Shown one piece after another: positions 1 to 8,821 of a DNA stretch of 43,182 nucleotides. Under the pieces are notes generated by a model. It made no database searches. It saw nothing but the letters and a program-made list of their open reading frames with translations, and was not told the origin of the DNA. The DNA lies in the NCBI GenBank assembly GCA_902566755.1, contig CACFJR010000006.1:1-43182 (forward strand), given 5' to 3'. The DNA is from an uncultured Pelagibacteraceae bacterium. Lineage in GTDB: Bacteria > Pseudomonadota > Alphaproteobacteria > Pelagibacterales > Pelagibacteraceae. The position numbers and the translations under genes were made by a program. Positions within the stretch are counted from its first letter, which is position 1. Every line of letters begins with the position of its first letter.

Positions 1-262
1 CATTATTCTTCTATTAGCTGTTTTATCAGGTGCATTACTTTATTTTAGGAAACGAGACAAGTCGCCATTGGAAAGTAAAATCATTCAACCTAAACAAAAG
101 GAACCAGAACAACCTATTCAAGAAGAAATTCAGCCTGAAACCAAAGAGCAACAACCTAGTCAAGAAGAAACTCAACCTCAAACTGAAGAAGAACAGCCAA
201 TAGATAACGCAAATAAAGAACCCACTAATTTTGAAGAAACTAAGGAGGATGAAAAAAAATAA
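1..262 (+). CDS. C-terminal end of an unidentified membrane-anchored acidic protein (5' truncated)
   Basis: The frame is open from base 2, so the gene begins before the window; a TTG at 68 is in frame but is probably not the real start. The visible residues begin with a hydrophobic stretch (IILLLAVLSGALLYF), then a basic stop-transfer patch (RKRDK), then about 60 residues made almost only of Glu, Gln, Pro, Thr and Lys, with an imperfect repeat of the type QPxTxEEQQP. This is a membrane segment followed by a disordered acidic tail. I do not recognise the family. Such tails occur on various bacterial membrane proteins, so no function is assigned. Confidence 0.6.
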   Translation, partial: IILLLAVLSGALLYFRKRDKSPLESKIIQPKQKEPEQPIQEEIQPETKEQQPSQEETQPQTEEEQPIDNANKEPTNFEETKEDEKK

Positions 263-322
263 AGATTTTAAATACTCATTAGCATTATCTTAAATTTAGT
301 TAGAAAGAATCAACATACCATT

Positions 323-1156
323 TTAAATCTCAAGTTTGAAATCTATAGCAGGAGCACTATGTGTGATGCTACCAACAGAGATTCTGTCAACACCTGTCCT
401 TGAAACTGATCTAACATTTTTTAGGGTTATATTTCCAGACGCCTCAGTTTCATAAAATTTTTTTGCGAGTTTTACACCCTCTTTAAGACTTTTTATATTC
501 ATATTATCAAAAATCACTGTATTAAATTTAAATCCTAAAATTAATTTTAGTTGTTTTAAATCATCGACCTCAACTGTTATTTTTCGTCCTTTTTTATTTT
601 TAATTGCCTTTTGAACTAAAGATTTTAAATCTGAACTCGCGATGTGATTATCTTTAATTAAATACTCATCGCTTAGATTAAATCTATGATTAGTACCACC
701 GCCCAATTTAACTGCATATTTTTGCAATACTCTTAAGCTTGGAATCGTTTTACGAGTGCAGCAAATCTTGCTCTTTCCTTTAGCTAGTTTAACAAATTTG
801 TTAGTATAACTAGCTATACCTGATATATGAGAAAGATAATTGAGCGCTACTCTTTCACAAATTAAGATATTTTTTGTTTCCCCTTTGATCAAAGCTATAA
901 TTTGGCCCTTCTTAAATCGAGAACCATCTTTTTTTTTGATTTGAAATTGGATCTTGTTATCAAAGATTTTGAATGTACTTTTAGCAAATTCTACTCCGCC
1001 AACTATTCCATTTTGATTTGCGATTATTTTAAATGTTTTGACACTACTGTTCTCAATAAGATTTGATGTGATATCTCCATCAGGATATAAATCTTCATTT
1101 AATGAAAGCTTAACAGAATTTTTAATGAAACTTTTACTTAAAATTATTTTGGACAC
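323..1156 (-). CDS. nadC: Nicotinate-nucleotide diphosphorylase (carboxylating), NadC
   Basis: This enzyme (quinolinate phosphoribosyltransferase) turns quinolinate and PRPP into nicotinate mononucleotide, CO2 and PPi, in the cytoplasmic de novo NAD pathway. The 277 residues match the usual length of about 280. The family signature is clear: CTRKTIPSLR, then KYAVKLGGGTNHR, then DEYLIKDNH, which supplies the basic residues that bind quinolinate and PRPP. The C-terminal part has EASGNITL and DRISVGSITHSAPAIDF, typical of the phosphate-binding barrel end. The start is a GTG five bases after the nadA stop, so nadA and nadC form one operon. No nadB is in the window. Confidence 0.95.
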   Translation of the reverse strand: MSKIILSKSFIKNSVKLSLNEDLYPDGDITSNLIENSSVKTFKIIANQNGIVGGVEFAKSTFKIFDNKIQFQIKKKDGSRFKKGQIIALIKGETKNILICERVALNYLSHISGIASYTNKFVKLAKGKSKICCTRKTIPSLRVLQKYAVKLGGGTNHRFNLSDEYLIKDNHIASSDLKSLVQKAIKNKKGRKITVEVDDLKQLKLILGFKFNTVIFDNMNIKSLKEGVKLAKKFYETEASGNITLKNVRSVSRTGVDRISVGSITHSAPAIDFKLEI

Positions 1157-1161
1157 AGATT

Positions 1162-2151
1162 TTATCTGCCTATTTCAGCCATTCTCTCTACAGACTTTCT
1201 AGCTTTTTCGATTGTCTCATCTGACATACAAATTTCATTTGTTTCATTTTTTAAACAATCTAAAATTTTAGGAAGGGTAATTCTTTTCATGTGAGGGCAT
1301 AAATTACACGGTCTTATAAACTTAACATTTGGATTATCTACTTGAACATTGTCGCTCATAGAACACTCTGTTACCATCATGACCTTTTTTGGCTGATTGT
1401 CTTTTACATATTTTATCATTCCACTTGTTGACCCTGTGAAATCACTTGCTTTTATTACATCTGGTGGACATTCGGGGTGAGCAATAACTTTTATTCCAGG
1501 ATTATTTCTTCTAATTTCATTAATCTCTGTATCATTAAACTTTTCATGTACCTCACATGTTCCTTTCCATGAGATAATTTCAACATCAGTTTGAGAAGCT
1601 ACATATTTAGCAAGATAATCATCTGGCAAGAAAATTACTTTCTTAACACCTAATGAATTTACAATTTTTACAGCATTTGCTGAGGTGCAACAAACATCAG
1701 TTTCCGCTTTAACATCTGCTGAAGTGTTTACGTACGAAACAACTGGGACACCTGGATTTTGTTTTTTTAATTCTCTCACATCTTCACCAGTTATTGAAGA
1801 AGATAAAGAACAACCAGCCTTCATATCTGGCAACAATACTTTTTTATTAGGACTCATAAGTTTTGCAGTCTCGGCCATAAAATGTACCCCACACATTACA
1901 ATTATATCAGCTTTAGTTTTTGCAGCCTCAACAGCTAAAGCAAGAGAGTCTGCAGAAAAATCTGATATCCCATGATATATTTCCGGAGTTTGATAATTGT
2001 GAGCAAGAATAACTGCGTTCTTCTCTTTTTTTAGTTTGTTTATTTCATAAATATATGGGGCGTGAGTAGACCATTCAATTTCAGGAATAGTCTTAGAAAT
2101 TTTTTGATAAATTGGCTGAGTTGCTTTTTTTATTTCAGCGGTAAAATCCAT
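1162..2151 (-). CDS. nadA: Quinolinate synthase NadA (4Fe-4S)
   Basis: It condenses iminoaspartate with dihydroxyacetone phosphate to give quinolinate, the step before NadC. The conserved AHNYQTPEI motif near the N-terminus, MCGVHFMAETAK, the LPDMKAGCSL stretch and the final RPCNLCPHMKRI are all present. They include the three family cysteines (in MCG, DVCC and PCNLC contexts) that hold the oxygen-sensitive 4Fe-4S cluster. I chose the ATG at 2151 (329 residues, MDFTAEIK...); a TTG at 2166 would add five residues. Neither has a strong ribosome binding site. The gene is followed directly by nadC. The iminoaspartate source (NadB or an aspartate dehydrogenase) must be elsewhere in the genome. Confidence 0.95.
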   Translation of the reverse strand: MDFTAEIKKATQPIYQKISKTIPEIEWSTHAPYIYEINKLKKEKNAVILAHNYQTPEIYHGISDFSADSLALAVEAAKTKADIIVMCGVHFMAETAKLMSPNKKVLLPDMKAGCSLSSSITGEDVRELKKQNPGVPVVSYVNTSADVKAETDVCCTSANAVKIVNSLGVKKVIFLPDDYLAKYVASQTDVEIISWKGTCEVHEKFNDTEINEIRRNNPGIKVIAHPECPPDVIKASDFTGSTSGMIKYVKDNQPKKVMMVTECSMSDNVQVDNPNVKFIRPCNLCPHMKRITLPKILDCLKNETNEICMSDETIEKARKSVERMAEIGR

Positions 2152-2206
2152 ATTTAAATGTATCAACTTGAAAGATAATTGTCATTCAATTAATGTGACG
2201 CATTAG

Positions 2207-2292
2207 GCGGCCATGCTGAAATTGGTAGACAGGCACGGTTGAGGGCCGTGTGGACCTAGTCCATGGGAGTTCAAATCTCTCTGGCCGCACCA
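2207..2292 (+). tRNA. tRNA-Leu (anticodon GAG)
   Basis: A full class II tRNA can be folded by eye. The acceptor stem GCGGCCA (2207-2213) pairs with TGGCCGC (2282-2288), followed by A and an encoded CCA (2290-2292). The anticodon stem CACGG/CCGTG encloses the loop TTGAGGG, with GAG at 2241-2243. A long variable arm (TGGAC/GTCCA around 2251-2263) and a T arm GGGAG-TTCAAAT-CTCTC complete the fold. The D arm contains the leucine-like TTGGTAGAC. GAG reads CUC and CUU. It lies alone between the divergent nadA and the tail-to-tail cupin gene. Confidence 0.95.
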
Positions 2293-2293
2293 T

Positions 2294-2638
2294 TTATATA
2301 GCTTTGTTCTTCTTTCTTAAAAATACGAGCAATAAACATCCTTTTTTTGAAAAAGAAGAATGTTTGGAACCTGGTTTATAAGAAATAAAATCACCTTTCT
2401 TAAAAGTTGTATTGTCTTCATCGATTAATTCTCCATCCAAAACATAAAACTCCTCATAGTTTTGGTGTTTATGTTTTAAACTTCTTGTGCCGGGTGCCAT
2501 CTTTAGTATGTAGCTTCCAAAACCAGTATTTTGATTGTAAGATATTTTATGCCAACTCATACCTAAAATTGGCTTCCCATAACTATTAAATGGAGTAAAT
2601 TTTAGTTTAAGCGGATTTACTATTATCCTATTTTTCAT
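2294..2638 (-). CDS. Small single-domain cupin protein
   Basis: The protein has 114 residues and a cupin beta-barrel pattern: GTRSLKHKHQNYEEFYVLDGEL is motif 1 (HxH, later Glu) and KGDFISYKPGSKHSS is motif 2 with its His. The metal-binding HxH...E...H set is therefore complete, as in ChrR-like and other stand-alone cupins. The substrate cannot be read from the sequence. The ATG overlaps the last base of the ygfZ stop codon (TAATG), so it is translationally linked to ygfZ. It ends one base after the tRNA-Leu on the other strand. Confidence 0.8.
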   Translation of the reverse strand: MKNRIIVNPLKLKFTPFNSYGKPILGMSWHKISYNQNTGFGSYILKMAPGTRSLKHKHQNYEEFYVLDGELIDEDNTTFKKGDFISYKPGSKHSSFSKKGCLLLVFLRKKNKAI

Positions 2639-3525
2639 TAATTTAACCAGTTAGGTTTAAATATTTCAATATTTGCTTTTCCACACTTAAATTCTTTATT
2701 GTATTTAAATTCTTTATTCCTAAATTTGATCAGAGCAAAACTAAACTTATTTGCTATCAAAACTTTACCAATTTCTACGTTATTAGACGTTATCGTATCA
2801 TTGTTGTTTATTGAGCCTTTTTTTACTTGGAGTGGCAGTAATCTTTTATTTAATTTATCTTTATTTTTAATTCGTGAAGTATTTTCTTGTCCAACATAAC
2901 ACCCTTTTTTAAAGTCAATTGCATTAAGTTCTATAAAATTACACTCTATCCCAAATAATTTTTCTTGAAGTTGATCCATATTGCTTTGAGGTATACCCAG
3001 CTCAAAACTCAATTTGTAGTACTCATCAATGTTAGAAGATTTAAGATTCATTTTTTTCAGAGACATATACAATTTTTCAAGATTAGCAATGATTCTGCCC
3101 CCTAACTTTTTATTTCTTGGATCAAGAAAAATGTGGTCTTCATTGTATTTAAAGGTATATCCCAACTCTTCTCTAGCACCTTCTATTGATAAAAATTTTT
3201 CTTGATTGAAAGCGGCTACCACAAATTCGTTGCTAAGATTTAAAATCTGTACTTTTGATTTAAGCTTATACATAACTAATTTCTTATACAGTTGATCAAT
3301 TATTTTCTTCTCACAATCTAATAAGTAGCCATCTTTGTGTTTGACTACAATAAAATCAAATAAAAACTTTCCTTGAGGTGAAAGCAAAGAGGCAAAACAA
3401 CTTTTACTTTCATTAACTTTTTCAACGTCATTTGAAACAAGATTTTGTAGAAATTTTTTAGAGTCTGGCCCATTAACATACAAAATGCCCCTGTCATCCA
3501 AAATATAAACTTTTTCTGTTTTCAT
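2638..3525 (-). CDS. ygfZ: YgfZ/GcvT-domain protein (folate-binding, Fe-S cluster related)
   Basis: YgfZ is a folate-binding GcvT paralogue that supports assembly or repair of certain Fe-S enzymes and indirectly tRNA thiolation. The diagnostic motif KGCYVGQEN is present near residue 208, with the conserved Cys. The N-terminal part (GILYVNGPDSKKFLQNLVSNDV...CFASLLSPQGKFLFDF) matches the GcvT-like fold with the typical LLSPQGK segment. Length is 295 residues, within the usual range. It is divergent from pyrC with only 42 bases between the two ATGs, so their promoters must overlap. The cupin gene follows in the same transcript. Confidence 0.9.
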   Translation of the reverse strand: MKTEKVYILDDRGILYVNGPDSKKFLQNLVSNDVEKVNESKSCFASLLSPQGKFLFDFIVVKHKDGYLLDCEKKIIDQLYKKLVMYKLKSKVQILNLSNEFVVAAFNQEKFLSIEGAREELGYTFKYNEDHIFLDPRNKKLGGRIIANLEKLYMSLKKMNLKSSNIDEYYKLSFELGIPQSNMDQLQEKLFGIECNFIELNAIDFKKGCYVGQENTSRIKNKDKLNKRLLPLQVKKGSINNNDTITSNNVEIGKVLIANKFSFALIKFRNKEFKYNKEFKCGKANIEIFKPNWLN

Positions 3526-3567
3526 AATTGATTAATATATAAATATAATATATCTACTTTTAAAACA

Positions 3568-4872
3568 ATGTTAGATCTAATCATTAAAAACGGTGAATGT
3601 TACATAAACGGTGTTCTAGAAAAAAAAGATATTGGAATACTTAATAATAAGATTGTTCAGATCGGTGACTTAAAGGATAAATCAAAGGAAACATTTGATG
3701 CAAAAGGATTGACCGTTCTACCTGGCTGCATTGACACACAAGTTCATTTTAGAGAACCAGGATCAACTGATGCTGAAGATTTAAATTCAGGTAGTAAAGC
3801 CGCTGTCATGGGTGGCATAACATCTGTTTTTGAAATGCCAAATACAAACCCGCCCACAACAAACTTTGAAGAGTTTGACAAAAAAATAAAATTAGGAAAA
3901 GGAATGTTTTGCAACCATGCATTTTATTTTGGTGCTACTGCTGAAAATTATTCAACACTAGAAAAGCTTAAAGATCTAAAAGGGTGTTGTGGAATTAAAC
4001 TTTTTGCAGGTTCTTCCACTGGAAATTTATTAGTTGATAAAGAAAAAGATATAGAAAAAGTTTTTGAGCATGCTTCAAAAGTTGTAGCAGTTCATTCTGA
4101 GGATGAAGAAATCTTGAAAGTAAGAAAAAAACTTATTGAAGAGGGCAATGTGTCTAGCCATCCTGTTTGGAGAAATGAGGAAGTTGCAATGTCTTCAACT
4201 AGACGAATTGTTAAAATCGCAAAAAGATTAAATAAAAGAGCGCATATACTTCACATTACCACTAAAGAAGAAGTTGATTTTCTTGCTCAAAATAAAGGCA
4301 ACATTACTTTCGAAATAACTCCCCAACACTTAACAATTTATGCGCCGGATTGCTACAATAAATTAGGAACATATGCCCAGATGAATCCACCAATCAGAGA
4401 TAAATCGCATTATAATCGTCTGTGGTATGCTGTAAAAAATAATTATAATGATACCATAGGTTCAGACCATGCACCTCATTTAAAAATCAACAAAGATAAA
4501 AAATATCCTAACACACCATCAGGAATGCCAGGAGTTCAAACACTACTTCCAGTAATGTTGAATCATGTTAATGAAGGCAGGTTAAGTCTGGGCCAATTGA
4601 TGAAACTTATTTGTGAAAACCCAGTTGAAATATTTGGAATACAAAACAAAGGATATATTAAAAAAGGGTACGACGCTGATTTCACTATAGTAGACTTAAA
4701 TAAAGAAATTGAGATTAAAAATGAAAATATTCAAAGTAAATGTGGATGGTCACCGTTTGATGGTGAAAAATTTAAAGGTTGCCCGATAGCAACAGTTGTT
4801 AATGGAGAGATTAAAATGAAATTTGGAAAGCTTATAGGATCACCAAATGGTAAGCCAATTATCTTTAATTAA
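3568..4872 (+). CDS. pyrC: Dihydroorotase (class I amidohydrolase), PyrC
   Basis: It cyclises N-carbamoyl-aspartate to dihydroorotate in pyrimidine synthesis. The 434 residues show the amidohydrolase layout: the DTQVHFREPG metal motif at 56-65, EMPNTNPPT, GIKLFAGSSTGNLL, AVHSEDE, HILHITT, EITPQHL, QMNPPIRD and GSDHAPH with the catalytic Asp. The usual HxH is QxH here (Gln58, His60). As far as I recall this substitution is common to the alphaproteobacterial group with this architecture, which also ends in SPNGKPI-like sequence, so it is not taken as a defect. The glycosyltransferase follows after three bases. Confidence 0.9.
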   Translation: MLDLIIKNGECYINGVLEKKDIGILNNKIVQIGDLKDKSKETFDAKGLTVLPGCIDTQVHFREPGSTDAEDLNSGSKAAVMGGITSVFEMPNTNPPTTNFEEFDKKIKLGKGMFCNHAFYFGATAENYSTLEKLKDLKGCCGIKLFAGSSTGNLLVDKEKDIEKVFEHASKVVAVHSEDEEILKVRKKLIEEGNVSSHPVWRNEEVAMSSTRRIVKIAKRLNKRAHILHITTKEEVDFLAQNKGNITFEITPQHLTIYAPDCYNKLGTYAQMNPPIRDKSHYNRLWYAVKNNYNDTIGSDHAPHLKINKDKKYPNTPSGMPGVQTLLPVMLNHVNEGRLSLGQLMKLICENPVEIFGIQNKGYIKKGYDADFTIVDLNKEIEIKNENIQSKCGWSPFDGEKFKGCPIATVVNGEIKMKFGKLIGSPNGKPIIFN

Positions 4873-4875
4873 TAG

Positions 4876-5685
4876 ATGAGAAAACCTTTAGTTTCGGTTC
4901 TAATTAATAATTTTAACAAAGAAAATTTTTGTGAAAAGGCAGTGAGGTCAGCACTTGATCAAGATTATAGAAAAACAGAGGTAATTTTTTATGATGATAA
5001 TTCATCAGATTTATCTTTAAACAAAATAGATTTTTTAAAAAAGAAAAAAAAATACAAGAATTTAAAAGTAATTAAAAATAAGAGCAGAGGTATAATTTCC
5101 TCTTATAATCAAATTAAAGGAATAATAAGATCATTAAAAAAATCTAAAGGTCAAATAATTTGTTTATTAGACTCAGATGATTGGTTTAAAAGAAATAAGG
5201 TAAAGGAAATAGTAAATTTTTTTAATAAAAATAAAAATCAGGATATTCTTTTCGATAAACCGGTCTTATTTTTTGAAAGTGGTGAGACAAAAAAAACGAG
5301 CACTCAATATGAGAATAGAAAAAATAAATGGCCCAGATTTCCCCCCACAAGTTGTATTAGTTTAAGAAAAAAAAATTTGGAGTCGATAATCAAAAAAGTT
5401 TCTAATAATAATTATCCTGATTTATGGATAGATTTTAGGTTAGCAAGTTTTTTTGCAATCAAGAAGAAACAGTTCAACTTATTAAATGACCATTTAACAT
5501 TTTATAGGCAATCAGCCACCAGCTTTGATAAAAGATACAATAAATTTTTGAATATTGCGTGGTGGAGAAGAAGAAATCAGGCTTTTGATTTTATAAATCA
5601 AATAGACGAAAAAAATACTAAAAACTATCAAACTTTTGATTATTATCTTACAAGACTAATAAAAAAGTTATTTTCTATTTTTTAA
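4876..5685 (+). CDS. Family 2 glycosyltransferase
   Basis: The N-terminus SVLINNFNKENFCEKAVRSA and the following EVIFYDDNSSD are the start and nucleotide-binding strand of a GT-A (GT2) fold. ICLLDSDDWFK near residues 95-105 carries the DxD-type metal/nucleotide-sugar motif. The 269-residue protein is soluble, very Lys/Asn-rich and has no membrane segment, so it probably works at the inner face of the membrane on lipid-linked or LPS-type glycans. The acceptor and the sugar are unknown. It starts three bases after pyrC and its last 18 bases overlap the end of galE on the other strand. Confidence 0.85.
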   Translation: MRKPLVSVLINNFNKENFCEKAVRSALDQDYRKTEVIFYDDNSSDLSLNKIDFLKKKKKYKNLKVIKNKSRGIISSYNQIKGIIRSLKKSKGQIICLLDSDDWFKRNKVKEIVNFFNKNKNQDILFDKPVLFFESGETKKTSTQYENRKNKWPRFPPTSCISLRKKNLESIIKKVSNNNYPDLWIDFRLASFFAIKKKQFNLLNDHLTFYRQSATSFDKRYNKFLNIAWWRRRNQAFDFINQIDEKNTKNYQTFDYYLTRLIKKLFSIF

Positions 5686-6648
5686 TATCCTCTCCCACTT
5701 AATTGAACTCTTCAAAATTTTAGGAATATTATTATATTTGATTTTCATTTTAATAGTTTTTTTGAATTTTTTTGTATCTGAATAAACTACAGCGACATCT
5801 CCTTTTCTTCTTTGGACAAAGTTAATCTTTAAATTTTTTTTAATTTTTTTGAATTTTCTTAATACTTCTAGTACAGAATATCCCTTCCCATAACCACAAT
5901 TTAGAATCATAGATTTCGATTTTTCTTTTAAGTATTTCAGAGCTTTTACATGGGCAACAGATAAATCAGAAACATGCATGTAATCTCTTACACAAGTTCC
6001 ATCTTTAGTTTTGTAGTCAGCTCCATAAACATTTATGACAGGTTTTTTCTTTAAAGATTGAATTGCAATATTTTTAAATAAGTGACCGTAAGAAGAATTA
6101 ATTTCTCCAATTTTATTTGATGATGAGGCACCTGCAATATTGAAATATCTTAAAATTGCATACTTATAATTATATTTTTTTGCATACTTAATTATTATTT
6201 TCTCACCTTCATATTTAGTACGAGCATAATAACCTTTCGGATTTGCTCTTTTATTCTCATCAACTGCACCAACTGTATCTCCATAAATTGAGCATGAGGA
6301 TGAAAAAACAATACTTTTGATATTTGAAGATTTACAACATTTTATTAAATTAAGTGTTCCTGTAACATTATTCTGGTAGTACTTTTTTTTATTCCTCTCA
6401 GCCTCACTAATATTAAGATAAGCAGCAAGATGTATTATTGAGTCTATTTTATATTTATTAAATATTTTTGATAATTTTTTAAAATTTTTGATATCACCTT
6501 TTACAAAAATTGCTTTTTTGTTAATTAATTTTTTGTATCCAGTAGCTAGATTATCTATAATAATAATTCTAGCTTTTGTTTTTACAAGTTGTTCTACAAT
6601 GTGACTACCAATATAACCAGCTCCACCTGTTACAAGTATGTTATTCAT
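5668..6648 (-). CDS. galE: UDP-glucose 4-epimerase GalE
   Basis: An extended SDR enzyme interconverting UDP-glucose and UDP-galactose. The NAD-binding TGGAGYIGSH is at residues 7-16, SSSCSIYGD supplies the catalytic Ser region, and YYARTK gives the YxxxK pair. YGADYKTKDGTCVRDYMHV is the highly specific GalE segment that contacts the UDP-sugar. The 326 residues match the family length. The C-terminus is unusually Lys-rich (many KK pairs), as in neighbouring AT-rich genes. It converges on the GT2 gene with an 18-base overlap. UDP-galactose for surface glycans is the likely product use. Confidence 0.93.
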   Translation of the reverse strand: MNNILVTGGAGYIGSHIVEQLVKTKARIIIIDNLATGYKKLINKKAIFVKGDIKNFKKLSKIFNKYKIDSIIHLAAYLNISEAERNKKKYYQNNVTGTLNLIKCCKSSNIKSIVFSSSCSIYGDTVGAVDENKRANPKGYYARTKYEGEKIIIKYAKKYNYKYAILRYFNIAGASSSNKIGEINSSYGHLFKNIAIQSLKKKPVINVYGADYKTKDGTCVRDYMHVSDLSVAHVKALKYLKEKSKSMILNCGYGKGYSVLEVLRKFKKIKKNLKINFVQRRKGDVAVVYSDTKKFKKTIKMKIKYNNIPKILKSSIKWERILKNRK

Positions 6649-6707
6649 TTAATAGTTCTTTATTTTTTAACTAGAAAAATATTGCCAGATTAAATTAGCA
6701 ACATTAA

Positions 6708-8606
6708 TTAAGTCTTTAAAATATTATTTTTAATCAAATCCTCTTCAATTTCTTTGAGAATTGCTGGGTCATCAATTGTTGCTGGCATTTTATATTCTTC
6801 TTTATCAGCAATTTTTCTAACAGTTCCTCTAAGAATCTTTCCTGATCTTGTTTTTGGTAGTCTTTTAACGACTATGGCAACTTTGAAAGCAGCTACTGGA
6901 CCAATTTTATTTCTTACCATCTGGATACATTCTTTTGATATAGTGTCATAATCTTGGTCTACACCAGCTTTTAAAGTTAAGAGCCCAATTGGTAATTGGC
7001 CTTTAAGTTTATCAGCAATTCCAACTACAGCACATTCCGCAACAGATTTGTGCTCTGACAAAACTTCTTCAATTGCACCAGTTGAAAGTCTATGACCAGC
7101 AACATTAATAATATCGTCTGTCCTCGACATGATCCAAATGTAACCATCCTCATCAATATGCCCTGCATCATATGTTTGATAAAATCCCTCATAGTTAGAC
7201 ATATAGTTATCTTTATATCTTTTGTCAGCATTCCACAAAGTAGGAAAAGTTCCTGGAGGCAGAGGAAGCTTAACTACTATATCACCCATCTCATTTGCCT
7301 TGGCGATAGATTGATCTGGTTTAATTATTTTTACATCATAACCAGGAACTGCTTTACAAGCTGAACCATATTTTGTTTCCATCATTTCTATTCCAGTGCA
7401 GTTAGAACTTATTGCCCAACTTGTCTCTGTCTGCCACCAATGATCAATTACTGGAACTTTAAGCAAATTTTCAGCCCATTTTATTGTATCGGGGTCAGCT
7501 CGTTCACCTGCTAAAAATAATGACTCAAAAGAGCTTAAATCATATTTGGAAAAAAATTTTCCCTCTGGGTCTTCTTTTTTGATAGCTCTAAAAGCAGTAG
7601 GTGCTGTGAATAAAGACTTAATCTTATAGTCTGAAATCATTTTCCAGAAGACACCAGCATCTGGAGTCCCAACTGGCTTACCTTCGAATAAAACAGTGGT
7701 GCAACCTTTAAATAAAGGAGCATAAACAATATAGGAGTGGCCTACAATCCAACCAATATCACTTGCGGACCACCAAACATCGCCCTCATCTATGTTATAA
7801 ATATTCTTCATAGTCCATTTAAGAGCTACTATGTGGCCCCCGATATCTCTTACAATTCCTTTTGGTACACCAGTTGTACCTGATGTATAAAGAATATAAG
7901 CATATTCATTTGAATTCATCTCCACGCAGTCCGTGTCTTTTGCATTTGATAAAGCATCATCCCAGCTAATTTCTTTTGGAGCATTTAATTTTATCTCATG
8001 GCCCTTTCTTTGGAAAAAGATAACTTTTTCAACCGAATGTTTGGCAAGTTTTAAAGCTCCATCTACGAGCGGTCTGTATTCTACCGTTCTTCCAGGTTCA
8101 AAACCGCACGACGCTGTTATTAAAATTTTGGCTTGACTATCATCTATACGACTTGCAAGTTCGTTTGAAGCGAATCCTCCAAACACAACTGAGTGAATGA
8201 TACCTATTCTTCCACATGCCAACATAGCAACAACAGCCTCAGGTACCATTGGCATATAAATTATAGCCCTATCACCTTTTTGAAGCCCTTGATTTTTTAA
8301 GGCTCCTGCAAATTTTGAAACCTTCGACTTTAATTCATTATAGGTAAACTTTGCTTTGTTATTTGTAATTGGGCTATCGTAAATTAGTGCAATTTTTTCT
8401 CCTAAACCGTTATCAATATGGAAATCTAGAGCATTATAGCAAGTGTTTGTGGTTCCGTCCTCGAACCATTTATAAAATGGGGGATTAGTTTTGTTTAAAA
8501 TCTTAGTTGGTTTTTTAAACCAAAATATATCTTCTGATATTTCACGCCAGAATTCCTCAGGTCTAGTTATAGATCTATTGTAAATTTGCTCAAATTTCTT
8601 GCTCAT
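6708..8606 (-). CDS. prpE: Propionyl-CoA synthetase PrpE-type acyl-CoA synthetase
   Basis: An AMP-forming ligase that activates propionate (or acetate) to the CoA thioester. Motif A3, YILYTSGTTGVPKG, DHWWQTETSWAI (substrate pocket side), the TYDAGHIDEDGYIWIMSRTDD hinge region and the C-terminal PKTRSGKILRG with the catalytic, acetylatable Lys are all intact. The N-terminal segment TNTCYNALDFHI followed by ALIYDSP and the absence of the Acs WWQTETGG form fit PrpE/ACSS3 better than AcsA. Length is 632 residues. It is divergent from the proteorhodopsin gene and shares a 215-base intergenic region with it. Acetate as the true substrate cannot be excluded. Confidence 0.88.
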   Translation of the reverse strand: MSKKFEQIYNRSITRPEEFWREISEDIFWFKKPTKILNKTNPPFYKWFEDGTTNTCYNALDFHIDNGLGEKIALIYDSPITNNKAKFTYNELKSKVSKFAGALKNQGLQKGDRAIIYMPMVPEAVVAMLACGRIGIIHSVVFGGFASNELASRIDDSQAKILITASCGFEPGRTVEYRPLVDGALKLAKHSVEKVIFFQRKGHEIKLNAPKEISWDDALSNAKDTDCVEMNSNEYAYILYTSGTTGVPKGIVRDIGGHIVALKWTMKNIYNIDEGDVWWSASDIGWIVGHSYIVYAPLFKGCTTVLFEGKPVGTPDAGVFWKMISDYKIKSLFTAPTAFRAIKKEDPEGKFFSKYDLSSFESLFLAGERADPDTIKWAENLLKVPVIDHWWQTETSWAISSNCTGIEMMETKYGSACKAVPGYDVKIIKPDQSIAKANEMGDIVVKLPLPPGTFPTLWNADKRYKDNYMSNYEGFYQTYDAGHIDEDGYIWIMSRTDDIINVAGHRLSTGAIEEVLSEHKSVAECAVVGIADKLKGQLPIGLLTLKAGVDQDYDTISKECIQMVRNKIGPVAAFKVAIVVKRLPKTRSGKILRGTVRKIADKEEYKMPATIDDPAILKEIEEDLIKNNILKT

Positions 8607-8759
8607 AATAAATGACTCAAAATCCCGTTATTTAAGGCTTTTTCTACGTGTTAGTTGCATTTAATTTCAAAAAGCCAATAAAATCAACCTAAATTAGTCC
8701 TAAATAACTCTTCTAATAACTCTTTATATTTGATATTAGGACCCCAACTTTGATCTAAA

Positions 8760-8815
8760 TTGAGTTTAGGTCGTAGTTTAAATTTAAACTAACAAAAAAC
8801 TAACTAAAGAGGGAG
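8760..8815 (+). promoter_or_regulatory. Candidate proteorhodopsin promoter and strong Shine-Dalgarno
   Basis: A possible sigma70 promoter is TTGAGT (8760-8765), a 17-base spacer and TTTAAA (8783-8788). A second option is TTGATA (8730-8735) with TCTAAA (8754-8759) at 18 bases. GAGGGAG at 8809-8815, six bases before the ATG, is one of the best ribosome binding sites in the window, which suits a heavily expressed opsin. The promoter choice is by eye only. The rest of the 8607-8821 gap holds a tandem ATAACTCTT direct repeat (near 8704 and 8716) but no gene. Confidence 0.45.
8774..8791. repeat. 18-bp perfect palindrome upstream of proteorhodopsin
   Basis: The arms TAGTTTAAA and TTTAAACTA form a perfect inverted repeat with no central gap, 30 bases before the opsin ATG, overlapping the candidate -10 box. 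This is the position expected for an operator bound by a dimeric regulator. In such AT-rich DNA it could also be chance. Confidence 0.6.
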
Positions 8816-8821
8816 TTTTTT

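Noticed and set aside
3568..4872. Gln58 in the HxH motif as a sign of an inactive dihydroorotase
   Set aside because: The same QVH form is, as far as I recall, standard in alphaproteobacterial enzymes of this architecture; all other motifs are intact.
7092..7364. Open frame opposite prpE
   Set aside because: Shadow of a conserved acyl-CoA synthetase region, no ribosome binding site, no recognisable protein pattern.
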